Positions 18,531 through 27,315 of a stretch of 64,000 bases of DNA are shown one piece after another. Position numbers and translations under genes: made by a program. The stretch comes from Streptococcus ovuberis (lineage in GTDB: Bacteria; Bacillota; Bacilli; Lactobacillales; Streptococcaceae), in NCBI RefSeq assembly GCF_012396585.1, contig NZ_JAAXPR010000010.1, positions 17,715 through 81,714 on the forward strand, given 5' to 3'. Under the pieces are notes generated by a model. It saw nothing but the letters and a program-made list of their open reading frames with translations, was not told where the DNA came from and searched no databases. Within the stretch, counting starts at the first letter, position 1; each line of letters starts with the position of its first letter.

Positions 18531-19847
18531 ATGGCACATTATGATTTATTGGTTATTGGTTTTGGTAAGGCGGGTAAAACCTTGGCTGGCAAACTGGCGA
18601 CAGCCGGTAAGAAGGTCGCACTCATTGAACAGGATGCTAGCATGTATGGAGGTACCTGTATTAACATCGGCTGTATCCCGACCAAGACTCTGATCGTTGC
18701 TGCTGAGAACAACTGGGACTTTGCTACAGCTATGGCACAAAAGGAGACAGTCGTTACCCGCTTGCGTGGTAAGAATCAGGCTGTCTTGACGGGCACAGGA
18801 GTAGACCTCTACAATGCCCGGGCTCGTTTTGTGGCAGATAAGGTGGTTGAGGTGAGTGCTGGCGAGGATAAACAGGAGTTGACTGCTGATAACATTGTCA
18901 TCAACACAGGCGCTGTTTCCAATGTCCTACCAATCCCAGGTCTTTTGGAAACAGCGGGTGTTTACGACAGTACAGGCATCCAAAATTTGTCTGAACGTCC
19001 AGCTCGTCTTGGGATCATAGGTGGGGGAAATATAGGCTTGGAATTTGCGAGTCTTTATGCCAAACTAGGTAGCCAAGTAACAGTCTTTGAGGCAGCGCCA
19101 GCTTTACTTGGTCGTGATGAGCCAGAGGTAGCCAAGTTAGCTCAGACCTACCTGGAAGAAGATGGGGTGAGCTTCCACCTAGGCTCAGCTATTTCCGCCG
19201 TGAAAAATAGCGGAGCTGATGTAGTGGTGACAGCTGATGATCAAGATCACCATTTTGATGCGGTGCTCTATGCTACTGGCCGCAAGCCTGCGACAGAAGG
19301 GTTGGGACTGGAAACCACTAGTATCCAATTGACCGACCGTGGCGCTATCCAAGTGGATGATTACTGTGAGACAAGCGTTCCTGGTGTTTATGCCGTGGGT
19401 GACGTTAATGGTGGCCTCCAATTCACGTATACTTCTCTAGACGATTTTCGTGTGGTCTTTGGGAAATTAACAGGCGCCTACGATTACAAGAGAACTGACC
19501 GTGGCCAGGTGCCGTCAACTGTTTTTATCGAGCCAGCCCTTTCCCGAGTTGGTCTGACAGAAGCTCAAGCCCTCGCAGCAGGTTACGATGTTCTCACCAA
19601 CTCTTTGCTTGTTGCTAACATGCCACGTGCTCATGTCAACAACGATTTGCGCGGTCTTTACAAGGTGGTTATTGATAAACAGAGTCAGTTGATTTTGGGA
19701 GCGACCCTTTTTGGTGCTGGTTCACAGGAAATCATCAACTTGATCACTATGGCTATGGATAACAAAATTCCTTATACCTATCTTAAAAATCAAATTTTCA
19801 CCCACCCAACTATGGCTGAAAACTTGAATGATGTTTTTAACATCTAA
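18531..19847 (+). CDS. Flavoprotein disulfide reductase, RclA/Har-like
   Basis: The 438-residue FAD protein has a dinucleotide fold 'LLVIGFGKAGKTLA' (about residues 5-18) and the redox pair in 'YGGTCINIGCIPTKTL' (about 39-54). A second nucleotide fold 'LGIIGGGNIGLEFASLYAKLG' lies near 162-182, with 'GVYAVGDVNGG' binding FAD near 290. A dimerisation domain ends in 'IFTHPTMAENL', with the active-site His. The opening matches E. coli RclA, and pneumococcal Har, a hypothiocyanous acid reductase, belongs to this group. It is probably an oxidant-defence enzyme for hypohalous acids, not dihydrolipoamide dehydrogenase, since no acyl-transferase genes are nearby. ATG 18531 has AAGGAG upstream. Confidence 0.85.
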   Translation: MAHYDLLVIGFGKAGKTLAGKLATAGKKVALIEQDASMYGGTCINIGCIPTKTLIVAAENNWDFATAMAQKETVVTRLRGKNQAVLTGTGVDLYNARARFVADKVVEVSAGEDKQELTADNIVINTGAVSNVLPIPGLLETAGVYDSTGIQNLSERPARLGIIGGGNIGLEFASLYAKLGSQVTVFEAAPALLGRDEPEVAKLAQTYLEEDGVSFHLGSAISAVKNSGADVVVTADDQDHHFDAVLYATGRKPATEGLGLETTSIQLTDRGAIQVDDYCETSVPGVYAVGDVNGGLQFTYTSLDDFRVVFGKLTGAYDYKRTDRGQVPSTVFIEPALSRVGLTEAQALAAGYDVLTNSLLVANMPRAHVNNDLRGLYKVVIDKQSQLILGATLFGAGSQEIINLITMAMDNKIPYTYLKNQIFTHPTMAENLNDVFNI

Positions 19848-20101
19848 GCGCCTAGGAGCAGGAAAAAACGCTTAACGATACTATTTCTTCCTTAAAGTCT
19901 TATGTATGCTGCAACAGGCTATCCTAGATCGCTTTGCGATAGTCTTGAGATGCAAGTATGGGCAAGAGTCAGGGGATGATTGTCTGAGGAAGAAGCCAGG
20001 CAAACCATGTTTACCTCATTTGTCAGGATGTTTTTAAAACTGAAAAGTGGCGGAAATCGTTAATTCCCGCTGTGTTAAACAGGTTTTTCTACAATTGTTT
20101 T

Positions 20102-20189
20102 AGAGATCGGACTTGTGAACTTGTATCCCAAAAGTTGGACACAAAATCTAACGGTTTGGGGCAGTTCACTTGTTTTCCGGTCTCTTTTT
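20102..20189 (+). terminator. Terminator whose loop carries a mini-IS insertion
   Basis: AGAGATCGGA (20102-20111) pairs with TCCGGTCTCT (20176-20185), followed by TTTT. The loop is 64 bases because a 53-bp insert with flanking CTTG copies lies in it. Without the insert the loop would be CTTGTTT. Confidence 0.75.
20116..20168. mobile_element. 53-bp IS3-family remnant (mini-IS) with 4-bp target duplication
   Basis: The piece begins TGAACTTGTATCCCAAAAGT and ends TAACGGTTTGGGGCAGTTCA. These two imperfect inverted ends resemble IS3-family (IS150-group) termini, with TG/CA tips. CTTG occurs directly on both sides (20112-20115 and 20169-20172). It appears to be both ends of an element joined after loss of the whole interior. 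Confidence 0.7.
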
Positions 20190-20379
20190 AAGACTGGTTC
20201 TGTCCGTTTGTCTTCTATGGACAATAGTGCCATATCATCATTGTTTGCTACTCGGGACTAAGGGCAATGCGCATCAAAAGGGAGTCAAAGGACGTCATCT
20301 CTGACCTGACTCTAGCACCTCAAACTATTTTTATAACAGAATTTTTGGTAAAATAGACTAGACTGAAATAAGATTAGAA

Positions 20380-21735
20380 ATGGAAATTATCATGACTGCG
20401 ACATACATTAATGTGATTGGGGCTGGCCTAGCTGGCTCGGAAGCGGCATACCAGATTGCTAAAAGAGGTATCCCTGTTAAACTCTACGAAATGCGCGGGG
20501 TCAAACCAACCCCTCAGCATAAGACAGATAATTTTGCCGAGTTGGTCTGTTCAAATTCTTTTCGTGGGGATAGCTTGACCAATGCAGTCGGTCTCCTAAA
20601 GGAAGAAATGCGGCGACTTGATTCGATTATCCTGCGCAATGGCGAAGCACACCGTGTTCCAGCTGGTGGAGCTATGGCGGTAGACCGTGAAGGGTATGCG
20701 GAAGCTGTGACAGCAGAGCTTTACAACCACCCACTGATCGAGGTGATTCGTGAGGAGATGACAGAAATTCCAGAAGACGCAATAACAGTGATTGCGACTG
20801 GCCCCTTGACCAGCGATACTCTGGCTGCTAAAATCCATGCCTTCAATGGTGGGGATGGGTTCTATTTCTATGACGCAGCAGCACCGATTATTGATGTGAA
20901 TACGATTGATAGAAGCAAGGTCTACCTCAAGTCTCGCTATGACAAAGGAGAAGCTGCTTACCTTAATTGTCCCATGACCAAGGAAGAATTTCTGGCTTTC
21001 CATGAAGCCTTGATAACTGCAGAAGAAGCACCACTCAATTCCTTTGAAAAAGAGAAATACTTTGAAGGATGTATGCCAATTGAGGTTATGGCTAAACGTG
21101 GTGTCAAAACCATGCTTTACGGCCCGATGAAGCCCGTTGGATTGGAATACCCTGATGACTATAAGGGGCCTCGAGACGGTGAGTTTAAGACCCCCTATGC
21201 AGTTGTCCAGCTTCGCCAGGACAATGCAGCAGGTAGTCTTTATAATATTGTAGGGTTCCAAACTCACCTCAAATGGGGCGAGCAAAAACGGGTCTTCCAG
21301 ATGATTCCAGGACTTGAGAATGCAGAGTTTGTTCGTTACGGTGTCATGCATCGAAATTCCTACATGGACTCTCCAAACCTTCTTAACCAAGCCTTCCAAT
21401 CAACCAAGCAACCAAATCTCTTCTTTGCTGGCCAGATGACAGGGGTAGAAGGTTACGTTGAATCAGCAGCGAGTGGTCTAGTGGCTGGCATCAATGCCGT
21501 TCGCCTTTTCAAAGGAGAAGAACCCGCCTTCTTCCCAGAGACAACTGCCATCGGCAGCTTGCCTTATTATGTGACCCATGCTGAGAGCAAGCACTTCCAG
21601 CCGATGAACGTTAACTTTGGCATTATCAAAGAGCTAGAAGGGCCACGGATTCGGGATAAAAAAGAACGCTACGAAGCCATTGCAGAACGAGCATTGGGAG
21701 ATTTGACTAACTTTATAGAAAACTATTCTATTTAA
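20380..21735 (+). CDS. trmFO: tRNA (uracil-54-C5)-methyltransferase, folate/FAD-dependent
   Basis: TrmFO makes ribothymidine 54 in the T-loop of tRNAs using methylenetetrahydrofolate and FADH2. The 451-residue protein opens with the FAD fold '[21 protein letters not shown]' (about residues 7-27). '[24 protein letters not shown]' (about 51-74) contains the active-site Cys, and '[20 protein letters not shown]' (about 348-367) closes the FAD site. The second in-frame ATG at 20392 is an equally possible start. A small helical-protein gene follows closely. Confidence 0.94.
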   Translation: MEIIMTATYINVIGAGLAGSEAAYQIAKRGIPVKLYEMRGVKPTPQHKTDNFAELVCSNSFRGDSLTNAVGLLKEEMRRLDSIILRNGEAHRVPAGGAMAVDREGYAEAVTAELYNHPLIEVIREEMTEIPEDAITVIATGPLTSDTLAAKIHAFNGGDGFYFYDAAAPIIDVNTIDRSKVYLKSRYDKGEAAYLNCPMTKEEFLAFHEALITAEEAPLNSFEKEKYFEGCMPIEVMAKRGVKTMLYGPMKPVGLEYPDDYKGPRDGEFKTPYAVVQLRQDNAAGSLYNIVGFQTHLKWGEQKRVFQMIPGLENAEFVRYGVMHRNSYMDSPNLLNQAFQSTKQPNLFFAGQMTGVEGYVESAASGLVAGINAVRLFKGEEPAFFPETTAIGSLPYYVTHAESKHFQPMNVNFGIIKELEGPRIRDKKERYEAIAERALGDLTNFIENYSI

Positions 21736-21749
21736 GGGGGGTGTTCAAG

Positions 21750-22031
21750 GTGATTCCCATTGATCGCAAACGTTTCTTCCAATTGGTCGCCACAGTCTAC
21801 AACCATGACCGTCATCAACTGACGCAGAACTGCCAAGAAGCTCTGTTTGAGGCAGCCAAGGCGCTCGAAAAAGGAGAAGAACCGACTCTTATCGTGGCAC
21901 GCCTTGCTTACTATGTCAACATCGAATTATTAGCTTTCGGGGTAGGGACACGAGCGCCTAATTCCCTTGGGGAACTGGCCATGTTTCTCAATCATCATAA
22001 GGGGACATACGCATTTAAAGGACTTTGGTAA
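21750..22031 (+). CDS. Small helical protein resembling bacteriocin immunity proteins (tentative)
   Basis: The product is about 93 residues from GTG 21750, chosen because GGGGGG at 21736-21741 is eight bases upstream; a GTG at 21741 overlaps that site. It is predicted to be all helical. 'AAKALEKGEEPTLIVARLAYYVN' (about residues 31-53) resembles the EntA-immunity (PF08951) helical bundle pattern. No bacteriocin gene is nearby. The match is by eye only, and a housekeeping role cannot be excluded. Confidence 0.45.
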   Translation: MIPIDRKRFFQLVATVYNHDRHQLTQNCQEALFEAAKALEKGEEPTLIVARLAYYVNIELLAFGVGTRAPNSLGELAMFLNHHKGTYAFKGLW

Positions 22032-22125
22032 CCTTGCAAAAGTGTAAGCTTTGCAGTCTAGTTTTGACTTGCTTTTGAATATCGTTGTGTTTTAATAATG
22101 ATACAAAAAGAAAAGGAGAATTGAC

Positions 22126-22305
22126 ATGAACAAAAAATTAGTTGTTTCGCGTACCGATAGGAGATTTTTAGGGGTTTGTGGTGGGCTAGCAGAGTATTTC
22201 GGAATGAAATCAGAAAATGTTCGTCTTGGTTTTATCATCGGTGCTTTTTTTGGAGGAACGGCAATTGGTATTTATATCGTTCTTGCCATTATCATGGCGG
22301 AGTGA
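22126..22305 (+). CDS. Short PspC-domain membrane protein
   Basis: The 59-residue product consists of one PspC domain: 'LVVSRTDRRFLGVCGGLAEY' at residues 5-24, then a hydrophobic segment 'GFIIGAFFGGTAIGIYIVLAIIMAE'. Small PspC proteins are linked to envelope-stress responses in Firmicutes. The start has AAAAGGAG seven bases upstream. It is single and is closed by a strong terminator. A TTGACT-like -35 lies near 22064, but the -10 is unclear. Confidence 0.85.
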   Translation: MNKKLVVSRTDRRFLGVCGGLAEYFGMKSENVRLGFIIGAFFGGTAIGIYIVLAIIMAE

Positions 22306-22312
22306 TTCTTAT

Positions 22313-22345
22313 AAGAAAAACCTTTCCCAGTGGAAGGTTTTTCTT
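22313..22345. terminator. Bidirectional terminator after the PspC gene
   Basis: AAGAAAAACCTTTCC and GGAAGGTTTTTCTT enclose CAGT. U-runs are available on both strands. Confidence 0.85.
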
Positions 22346-22456
22346 AATTTAGGGAAACATTTTTGAAAATTTGTCCAGACAAAACTAGTAAAATAGGGTA
22401 AAATAGTAGAGGTTGCTAGATTGACTAGCCAGATTATCAGAAGGATTGTAGAGATT

Positions 22457-24013
22457 ATGAGTATTTTAACAGTTGAACATTTAACCCACGGTTTTGGAGA
22501 GCGTGCGATTTTTGATGATGTATCTTTCCGTCTCTTAAAAGGGGAGCATATTGGCCTTATTGGTGCCAATGGCGAAGGAAAGTCTACCTTTATGAACATC
22601 ATCACAGGTAAACTCCAACCAGACGAAGGCAAGGTCGAGTGGAGCAAGCGTGTACGTGTTGGCTACTTAGACCAACATACCGTTTTGGAACCAGGGATGA
22701 CCATCCGTGATGTCTTGCGTAGCGCGTTTGCCTATCTTTACGAATATGAAGCACGCCTCGGAGAAGTCTATATGGAAATGGCAGAGGCTGATGATGCTCA
22801 AATGGCTGAGTTGATGGAAGAGACCGGCGAATTACAGGATCTTTTGGAAACAAACGATTTTTACATCGTTGATAGCAAGGTTGAGGAAGTTGCACGCGCC
22901 TTAGGAATTATGGCTTTTGGCCTTGATTCAGATGTCACAGAACTATCCGGAGGACAGCGGACTAAGATTTTGCTGGCTAAGCTCTTGTTGGAAAAGCCTG
23001 ATATCTTGCTTCTCGATGAGCCAACGAACTACCTGGATGCTGAACATATTGAATGGCTCCGCCGTTACCTCAATGACTATGAAAATGCCTTTATTTTGAT
23101 TTCCCACGATATTCCTTTCCTCAATAGTGTGATTAACCTGATTTACCATATGGATAACCAGCAACTCAACCGCTATGTTGGAGACTATGACAAGTTCCAG
23201 GAAGTCTATGCGATGAAAAAGGCTCAGATAGAGGCGGCTTACAATCGCCAACAAAAGGAGATTGCAGATCTCAAAGATTTCGTTGCTAGAAATAAAGCAC
23301 GGGTTGCTACTCGTAACATGGCCATGTCTCGCCAAAAGAAACTAGACAAGATGGAAATGATTGAATTGGTGCAAGAACGTCCGAAGCCAGAATTTCATTT
23401 CTTACCAGCGAGGACACCAGGGCGCTACATTTTCAAAACGGATAATCTGGTGATTGGGTATGATCAGGCGCTAACTCAGCCCATGAGCCTAGAAATGCAG
23501 CGCGGGCAAAAAATTGCTATTACAGGATCAAATGGTATCGGGAAAACGACTCTGCTCAAGAGTTTGTTGGGACTAATAAAGCCTCTAGAGGGTCAGGTTG
23601 AACGCGGAGAGTTTCTCGAAATTGGTTACTTTGAGCAGGAGATGTCTGGTGATATTGATAAGTCTTGCCTCAATGAGATCTGGGACACTTTCCCCTACAT
23701 GAATCAGGCTGAAGTCCGCGCAGCTCTTGCCAAGTGTGGTCTGACCACAAAGCATATCGAAAGCAATGTCCGCGTGTTAAGTGGAGGTGAGCAGGCCAAG
23801 GTTCGCCTCTGTAAACTCCAAAACAAGGAAAGTAACGTTCTTATTTTGGATGAGCCAACCAATCACTTGGATGTGGATGCCAAGGATGAACTCAAACGCG
23901 CCTTAAAAGCCTATAAGGGAAGTATTCTCATGGTTTGCCACGAGCCAGAATTTTACGAGGGACTCGTTAGTGAGGTTTGGGATTTCTCAGGCTATTCTGT
24001 GAAAAGAGGTTAA
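22457..24013 (+). CDS. ABC-F family ATPase (YkpA/YbiT-like)
   Basis: The 518-residue soluble protein has two ABC domains and no membrane segment. Walker A motifs are 'GANGEGKST' (about residues 36-44) and 'GSNGIGKTT' (about 346-354). Signatures are 'LSGGQRTK' (about 160) and 'LSGGEQAK' (about 440), each with a LLDEPTN or ILDEPTN Walker B. The charged linker near residues 240-300 is the P-site tRNA interaction motif region of ABC-F proteins, which act on stalled or antibiotic-bound ribosomes. The sequence fits the housekeeping YkpA/YbiT branch and not a resistance subtype. ATG 22457 begins the conserved MSILTVEHL. Confidence 0.9.
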   Translation: MSILTVEHLTHGFGERAIFDDVSFRLLKGEHIGLIGANGEGKSTFMNIITGKLQPDEGKVEWSKRVRVGYLDQHTVLEPGMTIRDVLRSAFAYLYEYEARLGEVYMEMAEADDAQMAELMEETGELQDLLETNDFYIVDSKVEEVARALGIMAFGLDSDVTELSGGQRTKILLAKLLLEKPDILLLDEPTNYLDAEHIEWLRRYLNDYENAFILISHDIPFLNSVINLIYHMDNQQLNRYVGDYDKFQEVYAMKKAQIEAAYNRQQKEIADLKDFVARNKARVATRNMAMSRQKKLDKMEMIELVQERPKPEFHFLPARTPGRYIFKTDNLVIGYDQALTQPMSLEMQRGQKIAITGSNGIGKTTLLKSLLGLIKPLEGQVERGEFLEIGYFEQEMSGDIDKSCLNEIWDTFPYMNQAEVRAALAKCGLTTKHIESNVRVLSGGEQAKVRLCKLQNKESNVLILDEPTNHLDVDAKDELKRALKAYKGSILMVCHEPEFYEGLVSEVWDFSGYSVKRG

Positions 24014-24038
24014 GCGAGACAGAATTTATAAACAAGAA

Positions 24039-24097
24039 AAAACACAAGGAAGCAGTAGGCTTGTCATGTATCAAGTCAACCGTTCCTTGTGTTTTAG
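24039..24097. terminator. Inverted repeat after the ABC-F gene
   Basis: AAAACACAAGGAA (24039-24051) and TTCCTTGTGTTTT (24083-24095) pair perfectly over 13 bases, with a 31-base loop. It separates the ABC-F gene from the minus-strand gene at 24110. Confidence 0.6.
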
Positions 24098-24109
24098 TAT
24101 TGGATGGTC

Positions 24110-24265
24110 TTATTTCTTGCTAAACCATTTGTGACCCAGATAAGTCCCAATCAGAAGACCAATGGAAATCCACCAGCGATTTTCTAAGTGAAAAAGATGC
24201 TTTATCATGGCCATAAGGAGAAAATAGGTTATGGCGGTAATTAGAAATTTTCGATTATCATTCAT
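24110..24265 (-). CDS. Small two-segment membrane protein, unknown
   Basis: The 51-residue frame begins MNDNRKFLITAITYFLLM and has two hydrophobic segments with a terminal GTYLGHKWFSKK. It is oriented against its neighbours. The purine-rich GAAGCGAAG before the ATG is a weak binding site, and a TATACT box lies about 30 bases upstream on that strand. I do not recognise it. It may be a genuine small protein. Confidence 0.45.
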   Translation of the reverse strand: MNDNRKFLITAITYFLLMAMIKHLFHLENRWWISIGLLIGTYLGHKWFSKK

Positions 24266-24412
24266 CTTCGCTTCAATTCCCTTCCTAGTATATTGTAAAA
24301 CAATGTCTTCTTTCATAAGAATAACATAAAATACCCAAAATGGCAATCGGTTACAAAGCTAAAGTTTCCTTCACCCATCAATCTATCTAACATGTTTCCT
24401 AAATACTTTATT

Positions 24413-24428
24413 CTTACAATTTTGTAAG
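24413..24428 (+). promoter_or_regulatory. Candidate BceR-type operator upstream of the Bce transporter
   Basis: CTTACAATTTTGTAAG is a perfect inverted repeat with a TT centre. It fits the TNACA-N4-TGTAA pattern described for BceR-like response regulators. It lies about 70 bases upstream of the extended -10 TGCTACAAT (24491-24499) that precedes the transporter genes. Confidence 0.6.
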
Positions 24429-24490
24429 TCAACAGACAGAAGCTGTAAGTGCAATAGTCACCGAAATCCCTTACAATAGAACTATAAATT

Positions 24491-24499
24491 TGCTACAAT
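24491..24499 (+). promoter_or_regulatory. Extended -10 promoter of the Bce transporter genes
   Basis: TGCTACAAT is 35 bases before the ATPase ATG, which has AAGGAGG upstream. No good -35 is seen, in keeping with activation by a response regulator. Confidence 0.55.
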
Positions 24500-24533
24500 A
24501 AGTAAAAGAAGGACTAGCTAAGGAGGAAGTGAC

Positions 24534-25286
24534 ATGTTTTTACAAGCCAAACACCTGAAACGGGTTTTCAAGACACGATTTTCTAAGACGGAGGTTCAGG
24601 CCTTACAGGATGTTCATTTTCAGGTCGAAAAAGGCGAATTTGTCGCCATCATGGGAGAGTCTGGATCAGGGAAGACGACCCTGCTCAACATTTTAGCCAC
24701 CTTGGATCGGCCGAGTTCAGGGACGGTCATTCTCGATGGTCAGAGCATTAGCCATATCAAGGAAGGCGAGTTAGCTGATTTTCGCCTTAACAACCTAGGC
24801 TTCGTCTTTCAGGATTTCAACTTGCTGGATAATCTGACTATCCGAGATAATATTTTCTTGCCTCTAGTCTTGAGTAATCAGCCTCCCCAAGAAATGGAAG
24901 CGCGCCTGCCAGACTTAGCTCGTAAACTAGGGATTGAAGCTTTATTAGATCAGCGTCCTTTTGAGCTTTCTGGTGGTCAGCAACAGCGCGTAGCCATTGC
25001 CAGAGCTCTGATTACCAATCCGCAACTGATTCTAGCTGATGAGCCGACAGCCGCCTTGGACTATCGCAATTCAGAAGACTTAATGCGGATCTTTGAGGCC
25101 ATCAATACTGGAGGGCAGACTATTCTCATGGTGACGCATTCTAGTATGGCAGCTAGTCACGCTGGGCGTGTTCTCTTTATTAAAGATGGCAGGATTTTCC
25201 ATCAACTCTACCGTGGTAGCCAGACGCAGACGGAATTTTACAAGACCATTTCACTCGCTATGACCAGTCTTTTAGGAGGTGAGTAA
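24534..25286 (+). CDS. bceA: Bce-type ABC transporter ATPase
   Basis: The 250-residue ATPase has Walker A 'GESGSGKTT' (about residues 41-49), signature '[14 protein letters not shown]' (about 145-158) and Walker B 'LILADEPTAALD' of the MacB/LolD type. Its partner is the ten-segment permease beginning at the next base. Such BceAB pairs detect and remove cell-wall-active peptides such as bacitracin and signal to a histidine kinase through flux. The adjacent two-component genes support this. Confidence 0.9.
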   Translation: MFLQAKHLKRVFKTRFSKTEVQALQDVHFQVEKGEFVAIMGESGSGKTTLLNILATLDRPSSGTVILDGQSISHIKEGELADFRLNNLGFVFQDFNLLDNLTIRDNIFLPLVLSNQPPQEMEARLPDLARKLGIEALLDQRPFELSGGQQQRVAIARALITNPQLILADEPTAALDYRNSEDLMRIFEAINTGGQTILMVTHSSMAASHAGRVLFIKDGRIFHQLYRGSQTQTEFYKTISLAMTSLLGGE

Positions 25287-27272
25287 ATGTTCTTCCTAAA
25301 ACTTGCCTTGGGGAATTTGAAAAAATCCTACCAAACTTATGCTCCGTTTATTTTATCCAGTGTTACGCTCTTTGTTTTGCTAAACACCATTAACTTGATT
25401 TGGTTATCGCCAGAAGTTCAGGCGAGACGGACCACACCGGTTTTATTGCAGTTTGCCTTTTGGGTCATTGCGATATTTTCTGCTATCATTGTGACCTATA
25501 GTCATCGGTTTTTGATTAAACAGCGCTTCAAGGAATTCGGCCTTTACAATGTTCTTGGTATGAACCGTAAGCGGATCGCAACGATTGCCAGTATTGAGCT
25601 AGCTCTGGTTGGCTTTGGCGTTATTCTTTCTGGTATAGTACTGGCTACTGTCTTGGCCAAGTTTCTTTATCTGATTCTAGTCAATCTCCTACAAATGGAG
25701 GGTTTTGATCTAGTCATTCAACCGAGCGGCTACCATCTGTCTATCCTTTTATTTGTAACGCTCTTTAGCGGATTGATCGCCCTGACAGGATGGCAGATTG
25801 GCCAACTGTCGTCTCTTGATATGCTCTCTACTAGCCGTAAAGGGGAAAAAGAGCCTAAGGGCAATGTCATTTTAGGATTACTTGGGATAATCCTCATTGT
25901 GACAGCTTATGTCTTTGCAGTCAAAGAACCCGTTAATTTCAATGAAGCCTATCTAAAGCTAATTTTTTTAGCCGTTTTAGCGGTTATCTTTGGCACTTAT
26001 CTCTTCTTTGTCAGCTTCACCACTTGGTTTTTGAAAAAGCAAAAGCAAAACAAGGCTTATTTTTACAAGCGCCAGCATTTTATCCCTGTCTCGCAGATGC
26101 TTTACCGAATGAAGCAAAACGCTTTTGGTTTAGGCAATATCACTATCTTGGCCACTATGGTTATGGTGACCCTCATCGCAACCAGCACCATCTACTTCAT
26201 GGTGTCTGCTAGTGTTGATCAGCAGTACCCTAAGGACAAAAATACGGTCATTCGGCAGATTTTTATCACTGATAAGGAAAAAGCTGCTCAAGGGATAGAG
26301 GCTCTTTTAACAAAATTAGAGCCCCAACCTGATAGCTGGTCTAGTATCCTGCATTATGACGAGTATCCGTCGCTTACAAATACGGAAGTGCTAGATTTGG
26401 CAACTGCTGAGGATTATAGGGCCGTTAATCGAGTGCAGTTAATAATCATTACAGCAGAAGAATACAAGCGACTTGAAGGGATTGAATTGGATTTAGACGA
26501 GCATACAGTAGGCTACTATCATCAAACCTTTTCTAAAGATTTGAAAACTAAAACCATCGCTATCGGCACAGAAACCGTTTATGCAGTCAAGCCCATTACG
26601 GCAGCGACCTCGATTCGTCAAAACCTCTATATGGAGCCAAGGCCTTATGCTCTGATAGTGGTTAAGGATATGGAGAGGCTTGCCGAATTTGCAATGCATT
26701 ATGCCATCAGTAAGGGCTATGCTCCTGCTTCCAATGCTGAGCAAAATTTTCCCCTCTCTTATAGCACAACTGTCCAGCTCACCTCTGATCAGTACCAGCA
26801 GTTGCAAAACCTAACGTACCAAGATAAAGACTACTCTTATATTCTGAACAATAGAGAAGAAAGTATTCAAGATAACCTCTCCTTTACTGGAACCTTTATC
26901 TTCATTGGGTTTATCATTGGCATGTCCTTCCTGCTGGGTGCCTGTCTCATCATGTACTTCAAGCAAATCTCTGAGGGCTACGAAGATAAAAAAGCCTATA
27001 AGGTCTTGCAGGAGATTGGAATGAGCCCTAAAATGGTCAAAAAGACCATCAGTAGCCAGGTCTGGATCATCTTCTTCCTTCCGTTAATCGTCAGTGTTTC
27101 TCATGTATCCTTTGCCCTCTTTCTGATTGGCCGCATTATCAGGGAAATGGGTATTTTGGACAATCAGATTTTATTGCAAATGACAGGCATCACGATGGCT
27201 AGCTTTATTTTCCTTTATTTCATCATTTACCGGTTAACCAGTCGTGCCTATTACAAAATCATTGAAAGGTAG
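25287..27272 (+). CDS. bceB: Bce-type ABC transporter permease
   Basis: The 661-residue protein has ten predicted membrane segments and one large extracellular domain of about 210 residues (about 315-525) between segments 7 and 8, the mark of BceB/VraG permeases and probably the peptide-sensing part. FtsX-like domains flank it. The gene starts directly after the ATPase stop. A terminator follows, so the two-component genes downstream may be transcribed partly independently. Confidence 0.9.
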   Translation: MFFLKLALGNLKKSYQTYAPFILSSVTLFVLLNTINLIWLSPEVQARRTTPVLLQFAFWVIAIFSAIIVTYSHRFLIKQRFKEFGLYNVLGMNRKRIATIASIELALVGFGVILSGIVLATVLAKFLYLILVNLLQMEGFDLVIQPSGYHLSILLFVTLFSGLIALTGWQIGQLSSLDMLSTSRKGEKEPKGNVILGLLGIILIVTAYVFAVKEPVNFNEAYLKLIFLAVLAVIFGTYLFFVSFTTWFLKKQKQNKAYFYKRQHFIPVSQMLYRMKQNAFGLGNITILATMVMVTLIATSTIYFMVSASVDQQYPKDKNTVIRQIFITDKEKAAQGIEALLTKLEPQPDSWSSILHYDEYPSLTNTEVLDLATAEDYRAVNRVQLIIITAEEYKRLEGIELDLDEHTVGYYHQTFSKDLKTKTIAIGTETVYAVKPITAATSIRQNLYMEPRPYALIVVKDMERLAEFAMHYAISKGYAPASNAEQNFPLSYSTTVQLTSDQYQQLQNLTYQDKDYSYILNNREESIQDNLSFTGTFIFIGFIIGMSFLLGACLIMYFKQISEGYEDKKAYKVLQEIGMSPKMVKKTISSQVWIIFFLPLIVSVSHVSFALFLIGRIIREMGILDNQILLQMTGITMASFIFLYFIIYRLTSRAYYKIIER

Positions 27273-27274
27273 GC

Positions 27275-27302
27275 AAAAAGTGGCAGAGGATGCCACTTTT
27301 TT
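27275..27302 (+). terminator. Terminator between permease and response-regulator genes
   Basis: AAAAAGTGGCA (27275-27285) and TGCCACTTTTTT (27291-27302) form a strong stem with a T-run. Confidence 0.8.
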
Positions 27303-27303
27303 G

Positions 27304-27309
27304 TAAAAT
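27304..27309 (+). promoter_or_regulatory. Possible -10 box giving a leaderless response-regulator mRNA
   Basis: TAAAAT lies six bases before the ATG at 27316, where no good Shine-Dalgarno sequence is present. The predicted +1 would be at or next to that ATG. The -35 (GTGGCA, 18-base spacer) is weak and overlaps the terminator stem. Confidence 0.4.
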
Positions 27310-27315
27310 AAGAGT

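Larger units (their letters stand above)
19848..20379 (+). other. Long non-coding region between the reductase gene and trmFO
   Basis: These 530 bases hold no credible gene. They contain a small hairpin (about 19930-19945), a mini-IS insertion at 20116-20168 in a terminator, and an AT-rich stretch before trmFO with TAAAAT-like -10 boxes near 20350. Confidence 0.6.

Noticed and set aside
20596..21399. 267-codon minus frame in trmFO
   Set aside because: Antisense shadow with cysteine/serine-rich composition and no motif.
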